Shown here: piece after piece, positions 14,468-20,293 of the stretch
Layout: every line of letters starts with the position of its first letter
Position numbering within the stretch: the stretch's first letter is position 1
NCBI GenBank assembly: GCA_009783675.1
Contig: WRDA01000007.1
Span: 1-20,293 of the forward strand
Direction of reading: 5' to 3'
Length of the DNA: 20,293 bases
Source: Symbiobacteriaceae bacterium
Lineage (GTDB): Bacteria > Bacillota > JAAYKD01 > WRDA01
Made by a program: the position numbers and the translations under genes
The notes under the pieces: generated by a model
Seen by the model: the letters and a program-made list of their open reading frames with translations, nothing else
Database searches by the model: none
What the model was told of the DNA's origin: nothing

Positions 14468-15613
14468 CTACTGATCCTCGGAGAGGTCCTCTAATGCTGC
14501 AATATCCAGATCGGCATCGCTATCCTCATCGACCTCAGTCTTGGTTGTTTTAGCCACGGAGAGAGAGTCGCGCCCTTCGTTGAGAGCCGCCCTGACCTTC
14601 GCCTCCAGCTCCTCCAGAAGTGCCGGATGGTCATCCAGGAAGATCTTGACATTTTCCCTGCCCTGACCAAGGCGATCATCGCCATAAGAGTACCAAGCAC
14701 CACCACGGGTAATGATGTTGAACTCTAAGGCCATATCCAGGACACAACCCTCGTTAGAGATACCCTTTCCATACATCAGATCGAAATCGGCTTGGCGGAA
14801 GGGAGGCGCCACCTTGTTCTTGGCGATTTTGACCCTGGTGCGATTCCCGATGACATCGTTTCCTTGCTTAATGGCTTCCACCCGACGAACATCAATGCGC
14901 ACCGAAGAGTAGAACTTAAGGGCTCTGCCTCCTGTGGTCGTCTCGGAGGGGCCATAACTGTTGCCACCGATTTTTTCGCGAATCTGATTGATGAAGATCA
15001 TGGCGCAATGGGAACGGGAGATGGCACCAGCCAGTTTGCGCATGGCCTGAGACATCAGTCTGGCATGAACTCCCACGAAAGAATCGCCCATCTCACCATC
15101 GATTTCGGCTTTTGGCACCAAAGCTGCCACAGAGTCGACCACGATGACATCCAAGGCTCCGCTGCGTACCAGGGCTTCGGCAATTTCCAGTGCCTGCTCG
15201 CCGGTATCCGGCTGAGAGATAAAGAGGTTTTCGATATCCACCCCAATCCGGGAGGCGTAGACAGGATCCAAGGCATGCTCGGCATCGATGAAGGCTGCCA
15301 ACCCACCGTTTTTTTGCGCCTGTGCGATGATATGCAGAGCAACCGTAGTCTTGCCAGAGGCTTCGGGACCAAATATCTCGATGATTCTACCTCTGGGTAC
15401 GCCTCCTACACCCAGAGCGACATCGATCGCCAGGCATCCGGTGGGAATGACCTCCACGGATAAGCGATCGTGGATCTCTCCCAGACGCATGATCGAACCC
15501 TTGCCATACTGCTTTTCAATAGTCTGCAGAGCATTACGTAAAGCCAGTTGTTTTTCACTGAGAGACGCCTCGCGATCGACAGTCGACTTAATAGGACGAT
15601 TATCCTTGGCCAT
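14468..15613 (-). CDS. recA: Recombinase RecA
   Basis: DNA-dependent ATPase for homologous recombination and LexA cleavage. The 381 residues contain Walker A GPEASGKTT (82-90), AAFIDAEHALDP, Walker B LDVIVVDSVAAL (154-165), loop L1 GEMGDSFVGVHARLMSQ, and loop L2 as IREKIGGNSYGPSETTTGGR. L2 is one residue longer than the common KIGVMFGNPETTTGG, with Tyr220 roughly where E. coli has Phe203. The C-terminus is highly acidic, as usual. ATG at 15611-15613 has AAGGAGG 7 nt upstream. The 60-bp gap to the upstream STAS-HTH gene shows no clear promoter and no GAAC-N4-GTTC SOS box, so recA is probably transcribed from further upstream. recX follows after 3 nt. Confidence 0.97.
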   Translation of the reverse strand: MAKDNRPIKSTVDREASLSEKQLALRNALQTIEKQYGKGSIMRLGEIHDRLSVEVIPTGCLAIDVALGVGGVPRGRIIEIFGPEASGKTTVALHIIAQAQKNGGLAAFIDAEHALDPVYASRIGVDIENLFISQPDTGEQALEIAEALVRSGALDVIVVDSVAALVPKAEIDGEMGDSFVGVHARLMSQAMRKLAGAISRSHCAMIFINQIREKIGGNSYGPSETTTGGRALKFYSSVRIDVRRVEAIKQGNDVIGNRTRVKIAKNKVAPPFRQADFDLMYGKGISNEGCVLDMALEFNIITRGGAWYSYGDDRLGQGRENVKIFLDDHPALLEELEAKVRAALNEGRDSLSVAKTTKTEVDEDSDADLDIAALEDLSEDQ

Positions 15614-15673
15614 GGTGAAACCTCCTTAATCTTTCCTTCATTTTTTTATTTGTTTTCCATCCCTGGTTCCCGG

Positions 15674-16246
15674 TTAACTGATCATTTCGGCAGGAAGAAT
15701 GCTGAGATACTGGTACTGTTTACCTCCCGAAGCGACGCTTTCGCTGCGACGATGAGCCAGACCGCCTTTGGCCAGCTCGGTCAGCCGATTACTGGCGGTG
15801 TTGATAGCCAGACCTTCGGCATCTGCCAGATCTCTGGCGGTTAATATACGCGACTTGTTGAGCATTGCCAACGCGCTCTCCAGATAAGGGCGGAGCTCTC
15901 CGATCAACTGTGCCTCCTCGGCACCCGCAATGGGAAGATGCTGCATGGCTATGCCTCTTTGCTTGAGCGCCACGAAGACATTTTCGCACAGAGCTTCATT
16001 CATGTTAGCCAGGAGTAGAAAACGATCACCGTATAGGCGATTGTTAATTTCGACAGCCAAACGGGTTACTAATTCGTCGGCACAGGAGTAGTCCATAATC
16101 TCTACTTCCTGAAAATCCAGGAGCATGGTGAGAGGCTCCTGTTCGGCGGACAACCTGGCTGCGATTTGCATCCTGATATTTTCGCCCATGCGCCTGGTGA
16201 CCAGAATCACTCCCCAATCCTGCATCGGGACTTCCATCACTCTCAA
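15674..16246 (-). CDS. STAS-like domain protein with C-terminal winged helix
   Basis: A 190-residue soluble protein not matching any named gene I know. Residues about 15-105 look like a STAS/DUF4325-type fold: MGENIRMQIAARL, then PLTMLLDFQEVEIMDYSCAD (the LDF-x-x-V...D-x-S pattern, Ser54) and RFLLLANMNEAL. Residues about 125-185 form a MarR-like winged helix (KSRILTARDLADAEGLAINT, then ASNRLTELAKGGLAHRR). The start is placed at TTG 16244-16246, 6 nt after GAGGTGG. Upstream ATG at 16261 has no ribosome site, and ATGs at 16237 and 16225 are alternatives. It has its own promoter flanked by inverted repeats and lies 60 bp before recA. By analogy with STAS/GHKL pairs, it may be bound or modified by the adjacent ATP-binding protein and act as a switchable DNA-binding regulator. 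This is inference. Confidence 0.7.
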   Translation of the reverse strand: MRVMEVPMQDWGVILVTRRMGENIRMQIAARLSAEQEPLTMLLDFQEVEIMDYSCADELVTRLAVEINNRLYGDRFLLLANMNEALCENVFVALKQRGIAMQHLPIAGAEEAQLIGELRPYLESALAMLNKSRILTARDLADAEGLAINTASNRLTELAKGGLAHRRSESVASGGKQYQYLSILPAEMIS

Positions 16247-16312
16247 GAAAGACCACCTCATTTAGTTCTCTGGCTGGTTCACCAACTTAGATCCACAGAT
16301 TAATGTTGCGTT

Positions 16313-16344
16313 CATCGTGTTCATTGTTTCCGATGAACACGATG
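16313..16344. repeat. Perfect 12-bp inverted repeat in leader of STAS-HTH gene
   Basis: CATCGTGTTCAT (16313-16324) and ATGAACACGATG (16333-16344) are exact reverse complements. A T-G wobble and one G-C pair extend the stem to 14 pairs closed by a 4-nt loop. It begins 3 bp downstream of the -10 box, so it spans the predicted transcription start and the first 30 nt of the mRNA. It could be an operator or a 5' RNA hairpin. No T tract follows, so it is not a terminator. Confidence 0.85.
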
Positions 16345-16346
16345 TA

Positions 16347-16375
16347 AGTATATCCCATAAACTGTCCCTTGGCAA
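16347..16375 (-). promoter_or_regulatory. Promoter of STAS-HTH gene, probably reading into recA-recX
   Basis: The minus strand reads TTGCCA (16375-16370), a 17-bp spacer and TATACT (16352-16347). Each hexamer matches 5 of 6 sigma-A consensus bases. It lies about 100 nt before the chosen TTG start of the STAS-HTH gene. It is the only convincing promoter I find between cinA and recA. Its -35 lies in the loop of the 15-bp inverted repeat at 16350-16394, and its start region overlaps the inverted repeat at 16313-16344. Confidence 0.7.
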
Positions 16376-16394
16376 GAGTCAGTTTATGGGATAT
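16350..16394. repeat. Perfect 15-bp inverted repeat around the -35 box
   Basis: ATATCCCATAAACTG (16350-16364) and CAGTTTATGGGATAT (16380-16394) are exact reverse complements, separated by 15 bp that contain the -35 hexamer and a small internal CTT-ggc-AAG palindrome. One arm overlaps the -10 box and spacer, and the other lies just upstream of the -35. This arrangement is typical of an operator for a dimeric or tetrameric repressor. The nearby winged-helix protein is the obvious candidate ligand, by inference. Confidence 0.85.
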
Positions 16395-16430
16395 TCTGTC
16401 GGTTTTTGTCGTTTGTGCTCCAGCACCCCG

Positions 16431-17312
16431 TTATTTCATCCTGGATGTATGGTATTCCAGAGCAATCTGGGTGCCTGGAAAGTATGCGCTTTCCGAGAAC
16501 TCGTCACCGCCACCGGTGCTGTGAAGCAGAGAACTCCCGCTGTGCAATAGCATACTACCTTTTAGTAAAGCCGTCTTCTGATAGACCTGAGCCAATCCCA
16601 GCCCCCTGCCCTCATCAGATAACGAGGAAACACCCTGACGCAGAGCCTGCCTTATTACTTCAGCATCATCCCAATCTAAGGTCTGATAACGCTTGGAGAG
16701 ACTGCCGCGTAAACCGATGCCCAGATCACCCACAGCCAACTGCAGGAATCGCCCCTTTTCCCCTGCATCCCTGTCGTTATGATAGCGATAGACCTGGGCG
16801 ATCACCAAGCCCAGGTCCTGACTATGTTGGGTCACATTCTGGCAGAGTTCAGCCAAAAGTGTGCTAAGCTGATTAGCCAACACCGGTTCTAAGATCCGGC
16901 TCTTCTCGAAGAGGCTCTTCAGAGCGGTGAATATTCTACCGACCAGATCGGGTATCTCTCCCTCATGGCGCAGAGGAGTCAAGGGCAAGAGCCACTCCTC
17001 TTCCCGGGTAGATGAATAAAAAGCCTTGCTCTCAGGCAATACTTGACCAAGATTCGCTGCGAACTCCACGAAACGACTGCGCCTTAAATATCCCAGGGCA
17101 GCCGTATCCAGAGGGAGATAGATGGCCACTCTCTCCGAAGCAAAGAAGAGATAGCGTAAAAACTCCGCAGCCATGATGATACCGAAGGGGTCGATGAAGC
17201 GTACTTCTTTAAAGGAAAGGATGTTCAGATCTCCGCTCCTGGGTTTTAGACGATACAGTGCTCTGGCAGCTTGTCTGCCGGTGACCCGCTGCGGGAGGGT
17301 CATGTAGTTCAT
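16431..17312 (-). CDS. STAS-like domain plus GHKL ATP-binding protein
   Basis: A 293-residue soluble protein with an anti-sigma-factor or histidine-kinase type ATPase domain but no His phospho-acceptor domain. Residues about 28-100 resemble a STAS-like fold (LNILSFKEVRFIDPFGIIMAAEF, without the usual phospho-Ser). Residues about 145-290 are GHKL: N-box LLAELCQNVTQHS (Glu155, Asn159, His163), G1 VGDLGIGLRGS (Asp196), G2 EGRGLGL (234-240) and G3 PGTQIAL (279-285). ATG at 17310-17312 overlaps the cinA stop by one base (TGATG), so it is translated together with cinA, and its own ribosome site is weak. It probably controls the STAS-HTH protein encoded next, in the way RsbW or SpoIIAB control STAS partners. 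That role is inferred. Confidence 0.75.
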   Translation of the reverse strand: MNYMTLPQRVTGRQAARALYRLKPRSGDLNILSFKEVRFIDPFGIIMAAEFLRYLFFASERVAIYLPLDTAALGYLRRSRFVEFAANLGQVLPESKAFYSSTREEEWLLPLTPLRHEGEIPDLVGRIFTALKSLFEKSRILEPVLANQLSTLLAELCQNVTQHSQDLGLVIAQVYRYHNDRDAGEKGRFLQLAVGDLGIGLRGSLSKRYQTLDWDDAEVIRQALRQGVSSLSDEGRGLGLAQVYQKTALLKGSMLLHSGSSLLHSTGGGDEFSESAYFPGTQIALEYHTSRMK

Positions 17313-18580
17313 CAGTTTTCCAGTGTAGCTTGGTTAGCCGCAGGAACTGGCAACCCCTGCAAATAAAGCCAGAGCAGGTAAGCAGACTGTTTGGCCGCTC
17401 GAAACTTATTGCGTAAACGATCTTGGGAATAGGTATTGCGAAAGAGAAGCGTGCCTTCCTGAGACGCCAGAGCCTGATAGATAAGGCCCACCGGCTTGCT
17501 TTCGCTGCCCCCTCCTGGTCCGGCCACTCCGCTGATGGAGATGGCTAAATCAGACCCGCTCGCAGAACGTGCACCCTGAGACATAGCTGCTACGGTTCGA
17601 GCGCTGACTGCACCATAGCGTTCCAGAATCTCTGCGGGAACACCGAGATGTTGCATTTTCATTTCGTTGCTGTAGGCTATCCAGCCTCCGCAAAAGAAAC
17701 CGGAACTGCCAGGAATGTCGGTGTAAAGATTACCGAGTAAGCCACCGGTACAGGATTCGGCTACGGAAAGAGTCAAGCCTCTCTCCAGCAGCATTTTAGC
17801 CGTAACCGTGAAGAGGGTATCATCATCATATCCATAAAGATGCTGCCCCACACGATTCCTGATCTGTTCTTCCAGCGGTGTGATCTGGGCCATAGCCAGT
17901 TCCTCAGTCTCCGCTCTGGTAGTCAGGCGCAGCTCAATCTCGCCGGTCTTGGCATAAAGAGCCATGCTGGGATCTTTCTGCCTGCGCATAAGGTCGAGTA
18001 GCTCTGTTTCCAGAGCCGATTCTCCGATCCCGATGAAATGCAGGATGCGACTGTAAAGATGAGTATTCAAGGCATAGGTGCGTTGCAAGAAAGGCCGCAC
18101 ATGGTCGCGATACATGGCTTCCATCTCCCAGGGTGGTCCCGGCAGCATGAAGACCCAACGCCCATCTGCAGGCACGGCATAGCCGCAGGCGGTCCCCCCG
18201 GGATTAGGCAGGATGATCGCTCCGGCGGGTTTGAGGGCCTGCTTAAGGTTGTTCTCGGTCATTCTCTGGCCCAGACGCTCCTCCAGCCACTGCCTCTGCG
18301 CCCCATCCTCCTCTAAAGACAGGCTCATCGCCATGGCTACACCTTCTCTGGTGAGATCATCATCGGTGGGACCGAGGCCTCCGGTAAGGATGAGAATATC
18401 TGCCCGATCCAGGCTCTCCCTGATAGCCATGCTTAGGCGCTCCAGATTGTCGCCTATGGTCTCCTGACGATAAACATTCACTCCCAGCTCAGCCAGCCTC
18501 TGGGCTAGCCAGGCTGCGTTCGTGTTGACGATCTGTCCCAGGAGAATTTCGGTGCCTACGGAAATTAACTCGGCGTTCAT
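17312..18580 (-). CDS. cinA: CinA family protein (ADP-ribose/NAD pyrophosphatase and NMN amidohydrolase)
   Basis: Two-domain enzyme linked to pyridine-nucleotide recycling, often encoded with recA in Bacillota and competence-linked in some. Residues 1-165 are the COG1058 (molybdopterin-binding-like) domain with ELISVGTEILLGQIVNTN (4-21), ILTGGLGPTDDDLTREG (64-80) and MLPGPPWEM (145-153). Residues about 256-415 are the CinA C-terminal amidase domain with SVAESCTGGLLG (272-283), the conserved GWIAYSNEMK, and ISGVAGPGGGSESKPVGLIY. The 422 residues are of usual length. ATG at 18578-18580 has AAAGGAAG about 6-7 nt upstream. It lies 31 bp after rimO and overlaps the GHKL gene by one base. Confidence 0.94.
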   Translation of the reverse strand: MNAELISVGTEILLGQIVNTNAAWLAQRLAELGVNVYRQETIGDNLERLSMAIRESLDRADILILTGGLGPTDDDLTREGVAMAMSLSLEEDGAQRQWLEERLGQRMTENNLKQALKPAGAIILPNPGGTACGYAVPADGRWVFMLPGPPWEMEAMYRDHVRPFLQRTYALNTHLYSRILHFIGIGESALETELLDLMRRQKDPSMALYAKTGEIELRLTTRAETEELAMAQITPLEEQIRNRVGQHLYGYDDDTLFTVTAKMLLERGLTLSVAESCTGGLLGNLYTDIPGSSGFFCGGWIAYSNEMKMQHLGVPAEILERYGAVSARTVAAMSQGARSASGSDLAISISGVAGPGGGSESKPVGLIYQALASQEGTLLFRNTYSQDRLRNKFRAAKQSAYLLWLYLQGLPVPAANQATLEN

Positions 18581-18611
18581 GATACGCTTCCTTTCCGGGG
18601 ATTATTGTCAC

Positions 18612-19958
18612 TTAAGATTGTGAATATGGTATTGCTTCGGCCAAAAGATCATAGCCGTCGACGCCGGTGATACGGGCAGGGATGAAGGTCCCCGGGGGTG
18701 CATCGCAACTACTGACTCTGACAAGTCCATCCACATCCGGAGCCTGACCGGTAAAGCGTCCTAACATAACTCCATCTGGTCTACGGGCTTCCAACAGCAC
18801 TGTTACCTCCCGCCCCAACCAGCGAGAAAGGGTAGACTCGATCATACCTTGCTGGACAGCCATCAGCTTTCGCCGGCGGCTCTCCTTGACCCGGGTGGAG
18901 AGTTGCCCTGGCAGTACTCCTGCGGGAGTCTCCTCCTCCTGCTCATATGCGAAGACACCGAGATGATCGAAACGCATCTGCTTAACAAAGTCGCAGAGAG
19001 CGGCGAACTCTTCCTCGCTCTCTCCGGGAAAGCCAACGATGAAGGTACTGCGCAACATCAGATCTGGAATCAGGTGACGTGCTTCCCGAAGCAGTTGCAG
19101 GTTTTGCCCCGGAGCAACCGGACGATTCATCGCTGCCAGAACTCTAACCTCACTGTGTTGCAAAGGCAAATCCAAATAAGAACAAAGACGTTCCTCCACA
19201 GCCATCAGCTCCAAGAACCCACGGGTAAGATGGGCAGGATGACCATACAAAACGCGCAACCAGCGAAGTTCAACAATGGTAAGCAGGCTTTGGCAGAGCT
19301 CGGTAAGACGACTCTCGCCGTAGATATCCATGCCATAGCGCGTACTATCCTGAGCAACCAGGCAGATCTCCCGGGCACCGGTAGCGACGAGAGCCTCGGC
19401 TTCTCTATGGATATCCTCAATGGAGCGACTGCGGAATCGACCTCGAATGAGAGGAATTGTGCAGTAGCTGCAACGGTTATCGCAGCCATCGGCAATCTTG
19501 AGGTAGCTGGTAGCCGGCAGAGTTAACCTCTGCCTGGGCATCCCGGCCTGAGGCAGAAAACACTCGGGTTCTTCCACGATGGCGAAGGAACGCTCCCCCT
19601 GTTGCAGACGGGTGATGACTTCCCGGATGCGCGGATAGGAACTGCTGCCTAAGAAAGCGTCGACTTCAGGCATCTCCTGCAGGAGTTCTTGGCTATAGCG
19701 CTGGCTGAGACAACCAGTAGCGACCAGATAGCATAGCTTCCCTTCGCTCCGCCAGCGATTAGCTGCAAGCAGCTCCTCGATAGCTTCCGACCTAGCACTG
19801 GCAATGAAAGCACAGGTGTTGATCAGGATTATCTCTGCCTCAGGTAGATCCATAACCATGTGATGCCCGGCTTCCTGCAGATAACCCAGCATTACCTCGG
19901 CATCGACAAGGTTCTTCGCGCAACCCAGTGAAATCAGGGCAAAACTCAGATAATTCAA
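18612..19958 (-). CDS. rimO: Ribosomal protein uS12 methylthiotransferase RimO
   Basis: Radical SAM enzyme that methylthiolates an Asp of ribosomal protein S12. The UPF0004 domain at the N-terminus has the three auxiliary cluster cysteines (Cys13 in ISLGCAKNLVDAE, Cys49 in INTCAF, Cys83 in ATGCLSQRY). The radical SAM motif CDNRCSYC (Cys159, 163, 166) is followed by TIPLIRGRFRSR. IVGFPGESEEEF and VFAYEQEEETPA are typical of RimO rather than MiaB. A TRAM domain closes the 448 residues. The start is TTG at 19956-19958, 6 nt after GGGAGG. It sits 17 bp after selD and 31 bp before cinA, consistent with one transcript. Confidence 0.94.
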   Translation of the reverse strand: MNYLSFALISLGCAKNLVDAEVMLGYLQEAGHHMVMDLPEAEIILINTCAFIASARSEAIEELLAANRWRSEGKLCYLVATGCLSQRYSQELLQEMPEVDAFLGSSSYPRIREVITRLQQGERSFAIVEEPECFLPQAGMPRQRLTLPATSYLKIADGCDNRCSYCTIPLIRGRFRSRSIEDIHREAEALVATGAREICLVAQDSTRYGMDIYGESRLTELCQSLLTIVELRWLRVLYGHPAHLTRGFLELMAVEERLCSYLDLPLQHSEVRVLAAMNRPVAPGQNLQLLREARHLIPDLMLRSTFIVGFPGESEEEFAALCDFVKQMRFDHLGVFAYEQEEETPAGVLPGQLSTRVKESRRRKLMAVQQGMIESTLSRWLGREVTVLLEARRPDGVMLGRFTGQAPDVDGLVRVSSCDAPPGTFIPARITGVDGYDLLAEAIPYSQS

Positions 19959-19975
19959 ACGTAAACCTCCCGGCT

Positions 19976-20293
19976 TCAGGAGCAGAGCACTACTCTCGCA
20001 GGTGACTCTCTGGTCTCCCCGATGCAGGCAAAGAAGACCCCGTAGCTTTTAAACGCCTGCTCCAGGAGATGACTCTTCTCTCTGGCGATACTCATCAGCA
20101 GACCTCCGGAAGTCTGAGGATCGCAAACTATGTCAGCGAGCTCTCGGTTAAGGGAAGACAAGCCTGCCACCTGGTCGGCAAAGGCTTCGCGATTACGATA
20201 GGCCCCGGCGGGTACAAAACCCATGGCTGCCATGGCTACTGTCTCAGGCAGCAGTGGCAGTGAATCGGCCCAGATGCGCAGTTCACAGTTTCC
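19976..20293 (-). CDS. selD: Selenide, water dikinase (C-terminal part, cut by window edge)
   Basis: Makes selenophosphate from selenide and ATP for selenocysteine and 2-selenouridine. The last 106 codons are visible. They read in frame from the window edge as GNCELRIWADSLPLLPETVA, then MGFVPAGAYRNREAF, and later IVCDPQTSGGLLMSIA, the DPQTSGG and P-x-G-x-Y-R-N blocks diagnostic of the SelD C-terminal domain. An internal ATG at 20231-20233 is not the start, because the frame stays open past it and matches the family. The gene ends with TGA at 19976-19978. The N-terminal catalytic Cys or Sec segment is outside the window, so it cannot be said whether SelD itself is a selenoprotein. Distinguishing SelD from the related ThiL, PurM and HypE families is straightforward from DPQTSGG. 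Confidence 0.9.
   Translation of the reverse strand, partial: GNCELRIWADSLPLLPETVAMAAMGFVPAGAYRNREAFADQVAGLSSLNRELADIVCDPQTSGGLLMSIAREKSHLLEQAFKSYGVFFACIGETRESPARVVLCS

Noticed and set aside
14792..15463. 223-codon open frame on the plus strand
   Set aside because: It is antisense to recA, which is fully conserved. No protein family features are seen.
16313..16344. SOS (LexA) box upstream of recA
   Set aside because: The palindrome has GTTC before GAAC, the reverse order of the Bacillota consensus GAAC-N4-GTTC, and the arms are separated by 8 bp.
16350..16394. Rho-independent terminator after the GHKL gene
   Set aside because: The stem is long, but no T tract follows on the minus strand and the palindrome overlaps a good promoter, so an operator is more likely.
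18849..19526. 225-codon open frame on the plus strand
   Set aside because: It lies entirely opposite rimO, whose radical SAM motifs are intact. Composition and lack of family motifs mark it as an antisense shadow.

Overview
The window is bacterial chromosome, about half G+C, with all recognisable genes on the minus strand. Two gene neighbourhoods typical of Bacillota (Firmicutes) lie end to end: selD-rimO-cinA-recA-recX, then rpmE-DUF1385-prfA-prmC-sua5-ywlE-rpiB-ywlG-glyA. The second run closely follows the Bacillus subtilis prfA...glyA order. Together with selD, an arginine-phosphatase-type YwlE and strong AGGAGG ribosome sites with several TTG starts, this suggests a Clostridia-like or related member of the Bacillota. 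The exact lineage cannot be read from the window.

In the direction of transcription (high to low coordinates): the 3' part of selD (selenophosphate synthesis) enters at the right edge. It is followed closely by rimO (ribosomal protein S12 methylthiolation) and cinA (NMN amidase/pyrophosphatase family). A two-gene cassette then sits between cinA and recA. It consists of a GHKL-type ATP-binding protein with an N-terminal STAS-like domain, and a small STAS-like plus winged-helix protein. The gap between them carries a good sigma-A-type promoter (TTGCCA-N17-TATACT) wrapped in two perfect inverted repeats. recA and recX follow and end at a Rho-independent terminator.

The middle block (about 8.9-13.8 kb) is a self-contained operon with its own promoter. 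Two ABC exporter half-transporters, probably a heterodimer, are followed by an ArsR-like regulator with a large uncharacterised N-terminal region. Overlapping start and stop codons couple all three.

The left block starts with rpmE (ribosomal protein L31) behind a good extended -10 promoter. A 287-bp gap follows, packed with perfect hairpins and a direct repeat, resembling a REP/MITE-type element. Then come a DUF1385 membrane protein overlapping prfA (RF1), prmC (the RF1/RF2 methyltransferase), an unexpected nagA (GlcNAc-6-phosphate deacetylase), sua5 (t6A synthesis), ywlE, rpiB, ywlG and glyA. glyA runs off the left edge. Most of this block serves translation (L31, RF1, its methylase, t6A) and one-carbon or sugar-phosphate metabolism.

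The parts least explained by known biology are the STAS/GHKL cassette with its palindrome-flanked promoter ahead of recA, and the hairpin-rich repeat after rpmE. No tRNA, rRNA, CRISPR array or complete transposase gene was seen.
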